DNA from: Gaeumannomyces sp. JS-464
Lineage: Eukaryota > Ascomycota > Sordariomycetes > Magnaporthales > Magnaporthaceae
Reading direction: 5' to 3'
NCBI GenBank assembly: GCA_002197995.1
Contig: NGZR01000005.1
Span: 2,914,001 to 2,978,000, forward strand
DNA length: 64,000 nt
The notes under the pieces were generated by a model. That model had not been told where the DNA came from and did no database searches. It worked only from the letters and a program-made list of their open reading frames with translations. The position numbers and the translations under genes were made by a program. Positions 31,516 through 42,100 of the stretch are shown one piece after another (within the stretch, counting starts at the first letter, position 1; the number at the start of each line of letters is the position of its first letter).

Positions 31516-32671
31516 TCACAGATTCGACCTGTTCACCCGCACCAGCCCCTCCTGCCAGCACGTCAGAAGCAGTCGGCCCGAGTCCCTGCCCCAGAACCGC
31601 TGCTCGACCAGGACGCGGCCGTCGGCGGCCCAGCTGGTGCTGCGCTCCGAGACCATCCACTCGTCGGCCCTGACGGCCGGGTCGTGGAACAGGACCGAGT
31701 GGTTGAGGCTCGTCTGCACCGAGAACCGCGACCGCTTGACCTCCTGGCCCCGCGGCACCGGGTGCGCCAGGTTGATGGTCGCGATCAGCCACTCGTCCGT
31801 CAAAAAGGCGAGCGCCGCCAGGTGGTGCGCGGGCGTCGCCGCGGCCGAGAGCGGGGCGGAGCGCACGTAGCTGTGCAGGCGGAAGTCGGACGGTCTGCCG
31901 CTTGGTGCCTCTTGCGCGGCCGGTCGCGGCGGCGGCAGGATGTGGCGCCACTCAAAGGGGTCGTGCAGCGACGAGTCGACGGCCGGGTTCTGCAGACCGA
32001 TCATGACCAGCAGCGCCCGGTTCGAGGTGGCGGGGATGTCGAGCGGCGCCAGCCCGTCCATCGAGGGCGGCTTGATGGCGTCCTCCAGATCCTCGGCGCT
32101 GCTGCCGCTGTCGTCCCGCTGCTGCTCTCACTACCAGTAGTTGCTCCCGCCGACCGCGACGAGGGAGAAGCGGGAGCAGCAGTAGGAGGAGGAGACGAGC
32201 CTGGCCTGTGTAGGCCGATGGTGGCGATAAAGACGCACTTGCCGTCCTGCTCGGCGCGCACGACGCGCGTGCAAAAGGTGCGGCCGTCGCTGACGCGCTC
32301 AACGCGGTACAGAAACCGCGTCGAGGCCTTGCCGGGCCTCACAAAGGTCGAGTGCAGGGAGTGCACCGCGAAGGACTCGTCGGCGCTCATCTGGGCGGCA
32401 CGCACGGCGTGGCCCAGCAGGAAGCCGCCGAATATGCCGCGGACGCCCTGGCCAGGGGTCCAGGGGAGGCTGGTGGTATGGCAGGTTCGTCCGTTTAGTC
32501 GAGATATTTATGTTGTTGTTGCGCCAGACACGGTGCAAGCCAATACCAAAACTTAAAGTCTAGTCTTGGTAATGGGATTGGTACTCACTTCTCGTTGGTA
32601 AACACATCGGGCCCGTGATCCGGAGCGGCGATGACCGATATCAACGGCTCAACGGGGGCTTGCGCGGCCAT
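31516..32671 (-). CDS. acyl-CoA thioesterase II (TesB/ACOT8-like, double hotdog)
   Basis: Exon 1 (32671-32589) encodes MAAQAPVEPLISVIAAPD through FTNE; a 119 bp intron (GTGAGT donor, ACCAG acceptor) leads to exon 2 (32469-31516). The first hotdog has RGIFGGFLLGHAVRAAQ, VHSLHSTFVRPGK and RVSDGRTFCTRVV. The second has ALLVMIGLQNPAVDSSLHDP, HHLAALAFLTDEWLIATINL, then SLNHSVLFHD and WMVSERSTSWAADGRVLVEQ. This is the TesB-type arrangement; the enzyme hydrolyses acyl-CoAs, typically in peroxisomes, though no clear C-terminal targeting tripeptide is visible (it ends SNL). The combined exon length is not a multiple of three: one frame break lies in the low-complexity linker between the hotdogs (about 32090-32130). 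Upstream and downstream conservation implies a working gene. Confidence 0.83.
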
Positions 32672-33486
32672 TTCGGGGGACTTGGGCGGGTGGTGGGCGC
32701 TAGCTAGTGGGAGAAACGTGCCGGCCAAGTTGGGATGGATTGAACCAATCTTCCAATCTTTGATCTATGCGATATCTGCGGCCAATATTGACTAAAAAAA
32801 ACCAAATGAGCGAACACCCTGTATCAGTTTGGCGTGAGAGCTGGGTCAAATAGGTTGGTCGCGGGCGGATGCCTGCCGGCCTTGAACCTCGGCTCGCTTG
32901 GAGTGAGATGCAACCAACCCCTGCCCCCACGCGCCCATCCCAGATGTGTGGGATTGATGGGACAACGGTTGATCTGGGGTGGTTAGCAGATACAGGACTG
33001 CGGCTGTCCGCAAACGGGTACTGGACCCGACTTGCTTAAATGGACAGGCGCTGTGAAGTTGGGGGGGGGGGGGGGGCACGTATTATTTGGCTTTCCTGTC
33101 GGCAGGGCTCCTTTGCTCTATCATCGAAAATCTCACGTTTCACCTATGCGATGGTATTTCCGTGCGCCAAGAGCACAATACCCAAACCGATCGACACCAG
33201 ATACCCGACAGAGCTATCTAAACCACCTTGGCGGCGGTAGGCGCAATCGTACACATGACAATCAAGAGTGGTGCTCGCAGTACAGGTCAAAGGCTTTTTG
33301 TTGTTTTGGGATATCATCATACCGTCATGAGGAGAGAGAAGCGTCCGTCCGTAGCAACCATAAGGAAAAAAAAAGAAGAGAAAACCACCACCCAAAATGG
33401 CCCTCAAGATCAAGACGACGAGTGAATGGAGGGTCCCATTTCATCGTCTCATACACGCTCCTGGCTTATCATCCGCTCCGCGCCTT
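32672..33486. other. intergenic with a G16 tract
   Basis: Promoter of the thioesterase gene and 3' flank of UGO1. Only notable element is the poly-G run. Confidence 0.5.
33061..33076 (+). repeat. poly-G tract of 16 bases
   Basis: Uninterrupted G run in an intergenic region, capable in principle of quadruplex formation and also error-prone in sequencing. Confidence 0.9.
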
Positions 33487-35192
33487 TTAAAACTCCCCAT
33501 CGCCGCCACCGCCGACGACGCCAGCGGTCCAAAGTCCCACCAGACCCCACCAGCTCACCTTCCAGCCCTCTGAGGATGCCTTGGCCTTGAGGATCACAGT
33601 CTCGGGCGAATCTTTGCCTTGTTCTTCTTGGAAGACTTGCCCTTGTGGGCCGGAGTCACGGGTGTGGTCGCGCGCGCTCCCGGCGGCGTCACTACCCTAG
33701 TCCCCTCGTTGTATATAATGTGGCGCATCGTGCCCACCACGCCGTCATATCTCCCGCAAGGGATGATGGTCTCAAGGGCAGTGGCATGGGAGTCGAGCGC
33801 TTGCACATGATCGGCCTCTGCGAGGACCGAGGCCTGGCCGCGACGCAGAACCGTCTCGAGCGGCAGCTTGACGAACAGCGCCACAGTCGAGGAGCAGAAC
33901 TTGCTCAGGCTGAATGAGGTGGGCGACGCCTCGCGGTCGATGCCAAACCGAGTCCGGAGCATCACGGGTGTGGAGAGTGTCAGGACAGGGTGCACCAACG
34001 AGTGCAGGATCGTCGGGATCATGATCACCGGCGGGCAGATGTACGACGGGAGGTTGCGCACCATCTCGACCGACCGGCGAGGTTGTCGCGAGACCGAAGT
34101 CAGTATGAGCCTAGATGTGAGGCGAGCCCTGTTAGCGACCCTGTCAAAGGACCCCTGCCGCTTGGCATGTGATTGAGAGGGGCTGTATTTACCTCGTCCG
34201 GACCAGGTCCAGCGGGGCGAGTATTAGGCCCGTGGCGACGGCAGCGCCAGCGGCGATGAAAAAGGACGCCCATGGGTAAGGCGACGCGATGTCGACCAAG
34301 CGTGTGACATCTTCCTTGACGCCGAGGTCGGGCACATTGAACAGGGCGCACAGAAGGCTGCGCGACCAGTTCTCCAGCAGCGACTGCAGCGCCGAGTAGA
34401 CAAAGGTGGCGTTGGAAGCCTTCCATATCCCCCACGTGCCCTCCTTCTGCCAGAGCTGCGACAGGACCTCGAGGATAGAGTCTGGCTTGTTGATAAGAAG
34501 CTGGCCGTCGTTGGCGGAGGCGCCGTGAGGCGCTGGCGTCCTTGAGGGGGCGCCTTGTGGCTCGAGGTTCGGGCTCGACTTCTGCCGGTAAGAGCCGCCT
34601 CGCTGTGGGGGTGGGTGTGTCAGGTGCGTTGGATGTGAAGTAGTTCGTCTCCTCACCCTCCGAGTCCGTGTCTGCGGCCCACTGCGGGTTTGTGCCGGCC
34701 AGGTTAGCATGATTGACCGTGGAGACATGGAGGGATGCAGATAAGTTGTAAGTCGAGGCAGACATGAAAACTACGTACCTCGTTAGGTAGAGACGGCACA
34801 GTCGGCCGCTTGACTTCGGGCATCTCGAGCGGCGGAGGCTCGGCCCCATCCTGGCTCCTGACCTGCAGAATCGTCTTGGAGACCTCGAAGGGCTGGGCCA
34901 TGAGGACCGACATGTACTTCCACAGCGACTCGTCTAGCAGCTCCTTCAGCGTCTGGATGGCTGAGGGCGACGGCTCCGAGATGTACTCCTTGTAGTCGAT
35001 GTCGGCAAACATGTCGCGCGCCTTGGACGCGTAGTGGGCGCCCGTCGCATTGCCGCCATGGTGCGAGAGGGGCTTCGGGCTGGGGCTGGGCGCCGCATGG
35101 TGGTGGTGGTCGGCGGCCGGGGCGCCGATGGAGGGCGGGATGTAGTACGGGCGGAGCGGGTTGACGCCGCCTTCTCTGCTATGACTCGCCAT
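33487..35192 (-). CDS. ugo1: Ugo1-like mitochondrial outer-membrane carrier-fold fusion protein
   Basis: Exons 35192-34779, 34681-34193 and 34110-33487. Introns are 97 bp (GTACGT donor) and 82 bp (GTAAAT donor, CTAG acceptor). Three degenerate mitochondrial-carrier signatures are visible: PFEVSKTILQVRSQ in exon 1, APLDLVRTRLIL across the second splice, and LPLETVLRRGQ in exon 3, with ILEVLSQLWQKEGTWGIWKA and SLLENWSRSLLCALFNVPDL between, a strong match to fungal Ugo1. Ugo1 links Fzo1 and Mgm1 in mitochondrial fusion. The reading frame is broken in exon 2 (about 34510-34570, C-rich) and two or three times in the last 60 codons (about 33560-33620), where GQGILRG and WKVSWWGLVGLWTAG are in different frames. 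Conservation on both sides argues for consensus errors rather than loss. Confidence 0.82.
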
Positions 35193-35872
35193 GATGCTGT
35201 TGCGAGGCCGCCAGGCTCATGGTCAGGCTGGGCAGGTTTGGGTGTTTGGGTGTTGGGTCGAGATGTTCAGGCTTGGGCTGTGGACGCAGCCGATTTGGTG
35301 CAGCGATGAAATTCTTCGGCCAGTCTCGCCATCCCCGCTGATTGGCACCAGCTCATAGGTTGGATGCCCCCACCACCTAAGATCCCTGCACCACACAGAC
35401 GGTGAGCGGCAACACCGGAGATAATCAGCAGCCACGCACCCCCTCCTTCCCGCTGGGCTGGTCGGTAGCCACGCCCGGCCGATAGGGTTTTCAGCTGTAG
35501 CACGCGAGCCCTTTAGCAAGGGCCAGGCCCGCTGGGAGGTGCTGACTCCGCTCGAGAAAAATCTCAGGGTCAGTGATGTCAAGGCGATTTCCAGCGCCAG
35601 TGGCGGGCACGGCTCTCGGATCCGAGCTGAGAAGCGCGCGACGTCAAGCACCGAGGACCGGGCCGAACGGCGAGGACTTGTTGCGACGAACAAACACCCA
35701 ATTGAAGACGGCTTCTGTCCGAGGCGACCTTCGACCTTTTCGTGTGCGCCGCCGTCTCTCTGTTCCGGCCCGTTGCGCAACTGTGCTCCGGTCCCGAGCT
35801 CGGATAGCTGTGCGACTGATTTTTTTTTTTTTTTCTCCAGCCCTAGGCTGCCAAACCCTCCTCGTCCTCACC
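35193..35872. promoter_or_regulatory. divergent promoter region of UGO1 and YAH1
   Basis: 680 bp between the two start codons. A T-rich run at about 35819-35834 precedes the YAH1 ATG. No specific factor site is assigned. Confidence 0.35.
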
Positions 35873-36347
35873 ATGTCCGCCCCAAGCCTTTTCGCACAAT
35901 GCCTGCGGGCCTCGCGGACGCCCCTGGCAAGAGCCTCGACCTCCCGCGCCTCTCCCTTGACCCGAGCCTTTGGCAGTAGCAGCTCTGGCCCAATGCGACC
36001 TCGCGTCGCCCAGGGTGTGAAGTCCAGGATATCTCCCTCCACCCCGGCGCGGCTCCTCTCGACGACAAGCCCCCGGTTACACGGCCACGTCACCCCGCCG
36101 AAGCCCGGTGAAGAGTATGCAGTGCCCTACGTCTCCTCCCAGCTCCCCTAGCCGTCTATGTTCCTCAGCTAACCAACGGCTCGGGGGAACCGCGCAGGCT
36201 GTGGGTGACATTCATAGACAAGGAGGGGCAGGAGGTTAAACTCGCCGTGTCGCAAGGGGACAACCTACTAGATATCGCGCAGGCACACGACCTTGAGATG
36301 GAGGGTATGCGCCCAGATCCCCCACGCAGAAGCAGCCGCTTGTAGAC

Positions 36348-36380
<33 letters not shown>

Positions 36381-36638
36381 GCTGACCGGGAGCTATTTTC
36401 AGGGGCTTGCGGCGGTTCCTGCGCCTGCTCGACCTGCCACGTTATAGTGCTGGACGAGGAGTACTACGACAAGATGCCCGAGCCCGAGGACGACGAGAAC
36501 GACATGCTCGACCTGGCTTTCGGCCTGACCGAGACAAGTCGCCTTGGCTGCCAGGTAACCATGACCAAGGAGCTGGATGGCCTGAGGGTCAGACTGCCCT
36601 CGATGACTAGGAATTTGCAAGCAAGCGATTTCAAGTAG
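35873..36638 (+). CDS. yah1: mitochondrial [2Fe-2S] ferredoxin (adrenodoxin/Yah1)
   Basis: Exons 35873-36114, 36198-36304 and 36403-36638 splice in frame to 194 residues. Introns are 83 bp and 98 bp. The first about 65 residues are rich in Arg, Ser and Ala with almost no acidic residues, a mitochondrial presequence. The core begins [18 protein letters not shown] and the cluster ligands are Cys119, Cys125, Cys128 (in [12 protein letters not shown]) and Cys166 (RLGCQV), the C-x5-C-x2-C...C pattern, with an additional Cys123. The acidic helix [20 protein letters not shown] is the partner-docking helix of this family. Yah1 passes electrons from ferredoxin reductase to Fe-S cluster assembly and haem A synthesis in the matrix. 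The second intron contains a 30-base A tract. Confidence 0.95.
36349..36378 (+). repeat. poly-A tract of 30 bases inside a YAH1 intron
   Basis: Occupies the interval between the donor (36305) and the branch-like CTGAC (about 36382) of the second ferredoxin intron, about 30 percent of the intron. Confidence 0.9.
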
Positions 36639-37028
36639 AAACGTGCCGTTCGACTTGGGGTATACGGAGAGGATTTCTCACTCTTCTTCTAATCTAGGGC
36701 AGGAGGCCGGGGCGCCAACGGCCAAACTTGTACTTCACGATACCATCAAGCATTCAGCGAAAATTTCCTGAGCGAAAAGAGTAGGTATGGGTTGGTTCTG
36801 GACATGGGCGTAGACCGCGTCACTGTATCATATACATAGAACATAACTGGATGGCCCTGGATAACGGGCACGCGGAATTGAGGCCACAGTCTCTGCTCTT
36901 ATTCAACTCTACAAAGCCATCATAGCAGTGACTCGGCGAGGGAGCATTAAAGAGACCCTCCGCAGCCTCGAGAAGGTCTCTGACAGGGTATGCAGGACCA
37001 AAAAAAGGAAAATGGAGTCTCGAAGCCG
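36639..37028. other. convergent 3' region of YAH1 and RRP15
   Basis: No gene recognised. Confidence 0.5.
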
Positions 37029-38071
37029 TCACGCCTCCTCCAGCGGCCCCTTTTTGAGCCCACCACCCCAGCGGCGATGAGGTCCAGGAAGCCTTTCTTG
37101 CTCATCTCGGTCACCTTTTCCTCGCGCCTGTTCATGCCCACGACGCCCTCGGCCCGGACTGCGCGCTGCGCGTCGGCCACCTTGACCTGCGCCGCCCGCA
37201 CGGCGTTGAACAGCTTGATGACGCCCCTCTGCGCGACCTTGCGCAGCCGCCTCTCGGCCTCGAGCATCTCCGACGTCGTGACCTGCCGCTGCTTGTCGTC
37301 CTTGTCACCACCGCCACCGCCGCCGACAGCCCCGCCCTCGCGTTGCTGTTGCCGTTGTTGGTGGCGACGAGCACGTCGCGCACGCGGCCCTTTCGACGCG
37401 AGGCGCCGCTGCTCCGCCATCTTGCGGTGCGCCTTGGCCTCGAGCGCCGAGTCGACCGCCTGCCGCGCCGCCTCGTGCGCCTCGGCGCTGCGCGCCAGCA
37501 CCGGGTCCGCCCGCCGCGAGCTGCTCAGCTTGGTTGACAGGATCTTGGACATGGACGTCGCGAACGCCGCCGGGTCGTTGCGCTTCGACTGCTTCTTGCC
37601 GCGCCCGCCCGCCAGCGACGCCAGGTCCTCGTCGTCCTCGTCCTCGTCCTCGTCATCGTCAGAGTCGTCCTCTTGTGGGTCGGCATTATTATCGTCCGAG
37701 TCGCTGTCGCTGTCGCCGTCGTCGCCTCCACCACTCTTTGCTTTCCTCCTCTGCGCCTCTTTTGCTGCTTGTGTCTTGGTGGGCTTTCTGGCTTTACTCC
37801 TCACTCTCGGGCCTTCTCTGCCCGAGTCCTCACCCGAGGAAGAATCTTCTGGGCCGGAGGACTCTCCGTCGTCGACAGCCATGTTGTCCAGATCCTCTGC
37901 GTCCGAATCGAGGAGATTCACCGCCGTGAAGTCCTGGCCGTCCTCCGGACTCTCTTCATCCTCCGAGGAGCTGTGGTACTCGCGCTGCTTCCTCGGTTTT
38001 TTGGACGGGCGGCCCTTGGGTAGCCTGAGCTTCTCGTCTCTTGACCTCTTTTTTCCCGTGAAACCCGCCAT
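37029..38071 (-). CDS. rrp15: rRNA-processing protein Rrp15
   Basis: One exon, about 347 residues. The N-terminus MAGFTGKKRSRDEKLRLPKG is basic; a long acidic/Ser region with runs of Asp/Glu follows (about residues 35-155). The Rrp15 core then reads DPAAFATSMSKILSTKLSSS, DPVLARSAEAHE, RRLRKVAQRGVIKLFNAVRA and MSKKGFLDLIAAG. The protein is a nucleolar factor in early 60S assembly. The conserved C-terminus GLKKGPLEEA is in a different frame from the core, reached by one added G in the GGGG run (plus-strand CCCC at about 37076-37079); with it the gene ends at the TGA at 37031-37029. Without it the frame runs on into unrelated sequence to 36947. Confidence 0.85.
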
Positions 38072-39138
38072 TGTGCTGTAACTCTCTTTTCTTGTGCCGC
38101 TGGGAAATATCGAGGCGAGCTATGATAGGGATTGAATTGGCTCTCGGAAAGCTGGCGAGCACCTCCAATGCGAAAGCTCTGCGAAGACCAGGCAAAACGG
38201 TATTTTTTTTTGGCGGTGAGGAATGGCAGTACTGCTCTCGGTGGGGCGTGGGAGGGATGGCAGTGGGGAGGGAGTATTTTGACACCCGATAGACCTCGTC
38301 AGGGTCACATAGGTGGACTAACACGGACTGGACTGATGCGTTGATGGATATTAGGCATCATTACTGGGAAAAGAGAAGACGAGGAAAAGAGATTAAAAAA
38401 TCATCACATTAACCTTCACAATTGGGTATGCCTCCATATCAGACGCTTTATGTGGAAAATCAACGCTCAATAACCCCGGAAGCATCCATCCAACTCAAAC
38501 TAACCAAAACATTTACAACAGCCAGGATGGATGAATACAAAGCTCGATGATACACACGAATCCAATCCCAACCTCGCGCCTTTGGTATATCCACCGCTTT
38601 AACATGAAAACCCAGCCCTAAGCTTGCGAAGCTAGTATCAAATGCAGGAAGAAAAAAAAAAAAAAAAAGAGGGAGAGAATGGTTAATCAAGTAATCGCAA
38701 TGCGGGGACTAAAAAAGCAGAGGCGGAGGGAAGCAGTTCACTATCGCGTGATCCAACAGGCTAAAACAAAAACGACAAATACATGTGGGTGAGAGGCATG
38801 ATGATATCTCCGTAAAACATATACTAACCAGCGTTTAAAATGCAGAGTGCTTTGGGTATACGTTTGCTTCGACAAGACAGAGAATTGCTGGGGACAGGAA
38901 AAACAAAGTGTGCGAGGTGAGAAGTCGCGCAAAACAGACAGAAGCGAGATAGATGTAGCGAAGAACCAAAGAGGTAAAAATCAAAACGAGAAGAAGGGTA
39001 GAGAATAAACAATGGAAATCAACACACCGAGAAGTTGGCGTCGGGAACTCCAGAACGCCAATGAGTTCCGGACCAACACACAAGCATAATGTCCATGTTG
39101 CACGCGCAAATAATCACCAATAACCAAATGACACCCAC
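38072..39138. other. intergenic, A-rich patches
   Basis: Promoter of RRP15 and 3' flank of the large gene. Has a 17-base A tract at 38652-38668. No gene. Confidence 0.5.
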
Positions 39139-42100
39139 TCAGCCTCGGCCATAAACCTCGTCCTGCTGCGCCATGAAGTTCTTAGCAATGCCATCACCGC
39201 CCTCCGCAGCCGCCGCCATCCAGTGGATGGCCAGGCACATGGGCGCCGGGTCCGTGCGGACGTCGCCGAGGCTGGGCCCGGCGGGCCCGCCCCGGCCCCG
39301 ACGGAGCCTCCACCGCCGAGGCTCGCGCTGCTACCTCCGCCGGTGCGGGAACTGCCCGCGCTGGAGGCCCCACCGGCACCGCTCCCGACACCGAGCCCCC
39401 TCCCCGCGCGGCTCCCACCGCCTGCCCCGCCGCCCGAGGTTGCGGCGTAGTTGTCGAGCACCACCTGCCGGAAGACCCCGCTGAGCTTGGAGAGCGGCAG
39501 CGTCGACCGCTCGAGCATCTCGGGCTCCGACAGGTAGAAGAGCGCCAGCTCGCGCTGCGCCGTTGGGTCTCCCTCCTTGGCTGTGATTGTGAGCATCTTG
39601 CCCGCATGCACCTTGCCGAGCGACGCCAGCGGCGGCGGTGAAGGTGGTTTGTGACCGTCCATCGCGCTGCCGCTGCGTGCCGTCGATGCCGCCGATACTG
39701 CCGAGGCTGCAGAACGCGCAGAACGCGCGGATGACACGCTCTGGGCGTCGATCGACCGCGCGCCCGTCGACCCGATCGATGGCTCGATTCCGACCCAGCC
39801 TGAAGAAGAGCTCTTGGACGACCGCGCCGACTCGACAATCTTGTCTGCAACCTCAACCATGGTTCTGCAGACCTCCTGCTTCAGGAGAAGGGCGGCTAAC
39901 CCCGCGTTCCAGAACGCCTTACCCCGATCGGTGTTGTCAAGAATCGAAGCGTTCACGAAGGATGCGATGAACTGGAGGTCTCGGAACAGCGTCTTGGGTC
40001 GAACCGACGCGTCCCTGAACAGCGAGCGGAGAACCTCGACAATGCTGTCCGTATGGCTCGGATCCGCTACCGCGGAGCGCGCGTCGACGCCGAAACCACC
40101 GCCGCGGCCCCGGACAGTTGTCAGCGCTTGTCCATCCATCCCTACAGGCGCCTGCGAGCGTGCCGTCATTGTGTGCGAGCGACGCTCCTTGACATTGTCA
40201 ATGGCCTTCTCCAGCGGCTTCATCGTTGACTGCGCTGGCTTGCCGTCCTCAGGGGTAGAAGGGTCCTGCAAGCTACCCGCACGAGCATGTGTGCCCGCAC
40301 GCTTTCTCGAGCCGCCAGACGCCAAAGAAGCCACAATTAGGTGTTCTAGTTCGTACAAGGCCTCCAGCTTAACGTAAGGGCTCGGATGCACACAAAACAT
40401 GCGCAGGAGACGCTGGTAAGCCTTGATGAAGGGGAACTCGGCATCCCTCTCCCTCCGTTTGGACCTCCGGTGAGGAGCACGAGAGGACTCGTTATGCTCC
40501 CCATAGTCACCTGGGCGAGCCGTCGAATCCTCCGGGAGACGCGGGCTCTCGGTGTCGCGCCGGCTTGATTCAGCGGACGACGGGCTCTCACCAGCTCCGC
40601 GGAGGTCTGCAAAGCTCCTCTTCTTCTCCAAGAAGCGTCGCCCACTCCCATCCTTGGACTTCCTCTTCTCCGAGAGAGCAGTCTGCGGCTGTGCCGGAGA
40701 CGGAGACGGGGACTGGGCTGTCTGCGCAGCCTGGGCGGCCTGGGTGGCTTGCGCGTCCATCTTGTCGCGATGTTTGATGCACTTCTGACCAAGATCCTGG
40801 AACCAAAGGTCGGCTTCCGAGCCCTTGGCAAAGACCAGGTTGCCCAAGTCCGAAAGCAGCAGACTGGTGAGGGATCGCTTGAGCCGTGCGAGAAAGTTGG
40901 TCTTATCCTCCGACAATCGCTGCTGCATAATGGTCTCGTTGGACGACGCCGCCGTCGCCGGCCTCACAGCCTGGTGCTGGGGTGAGAGAGCACTGTGATG
41001 GGGAAACGAGAACGAGCCGGAGAGGCTGGTCAAGCTGGTGGCCGGAGACTGCGGGCGTGGCGGAACTGCAGGCGCCGCGGAAAGGGCAGACTGGAACTGG
41101 GACCAGTACGTGATGCCCGAATCGATTCCATGCACCGGCGAGGACGCGCCAAAATAGTCGGGCGAGTCGACCGCGTCGGGCAATGTGCTGCTAACCGTGG
41201 CCCTGGAGACGCTGAATCGACTCGAGTCGAACGAGTGCTGGCTCATGTTGAAGGATGAGACGCTCCTCAGATCACGAGAGACGGAGCTGAAGCGGCCTGG
41301 GAAACGGCGGTCGCCGTCGCTGACGACGCTAGACGCGTCGTCCCAGTGAGCATCCCTCTCCCTCGCCTTGTTTCCATCGAGATGTCCCCGATCGACGGCG
41401 TAGAGCTCGTTTGTCCAGAGCTCGGCACTGGGGGTGACTCCGTCACCAATCAGCCTGCTTACGCACGAGTGCACCTCGACGCTCAGGCGATGGATGCGCT
41501 CTTCGCCCTTGCAGAAGTTCTCGACACCAAACTCCTGAAGCCACTGCGCCGTTGTTTCCGACTGGTCGTCCGAGAGCTTGTTGCGGAAGCCGTAGTCTTT
41601 GCCGCCGCTGAGCATGTTTGCCATCTGGGACTCGTTGCTATAGAGGAATGCCAGACGCGCAGTCTTCGGAGTCGAAGGCGCCGACGGCACTGGAGCGCCC
41701 ATGGACTTGAGGGCTGCCGCAATGTTGGAGCTGAAGTCGTAGTGCGTCGAGTTCCGCACGTCGATGACGTACCAAGCCTTGTCTCTGAGCGCAGCAAGCC
41801 GCCTCATCATGCCCTCGATCGCCCCTTCGGCGCGCTCTTGAGATTGCTTGAGCCAGACAAGCCAGGCGTCGTACTCTTCAATCGCGGACGCCGATCGGCG
41901 GATCGAATCGCGCGGCCCACGAGAGAAGATGTAGAGCAAGACAGCAAATCCGTTAGATCGCAGAGACGACGATGTGAGGGCGTTGAGGCGCTGCAGAGTC
42001 CGCCAATACTGATGCGCAGAGACAAAGTCGGACTGTGCACGAGACTGCGCCGATGCCGCTGTCAGCATGGCGACAAGGACTGACTCCTGCCCTCCCGCGC

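Noticed and set aside
36990..38081. Plus-strand open frame of 363 codons opposite RRP15
   Set aside because: It is the antisense of the acidic, Ser-rich RRP15 coding region; its Ser/Arg-rich repeats mirror GAG/GAC codons of the real gene.
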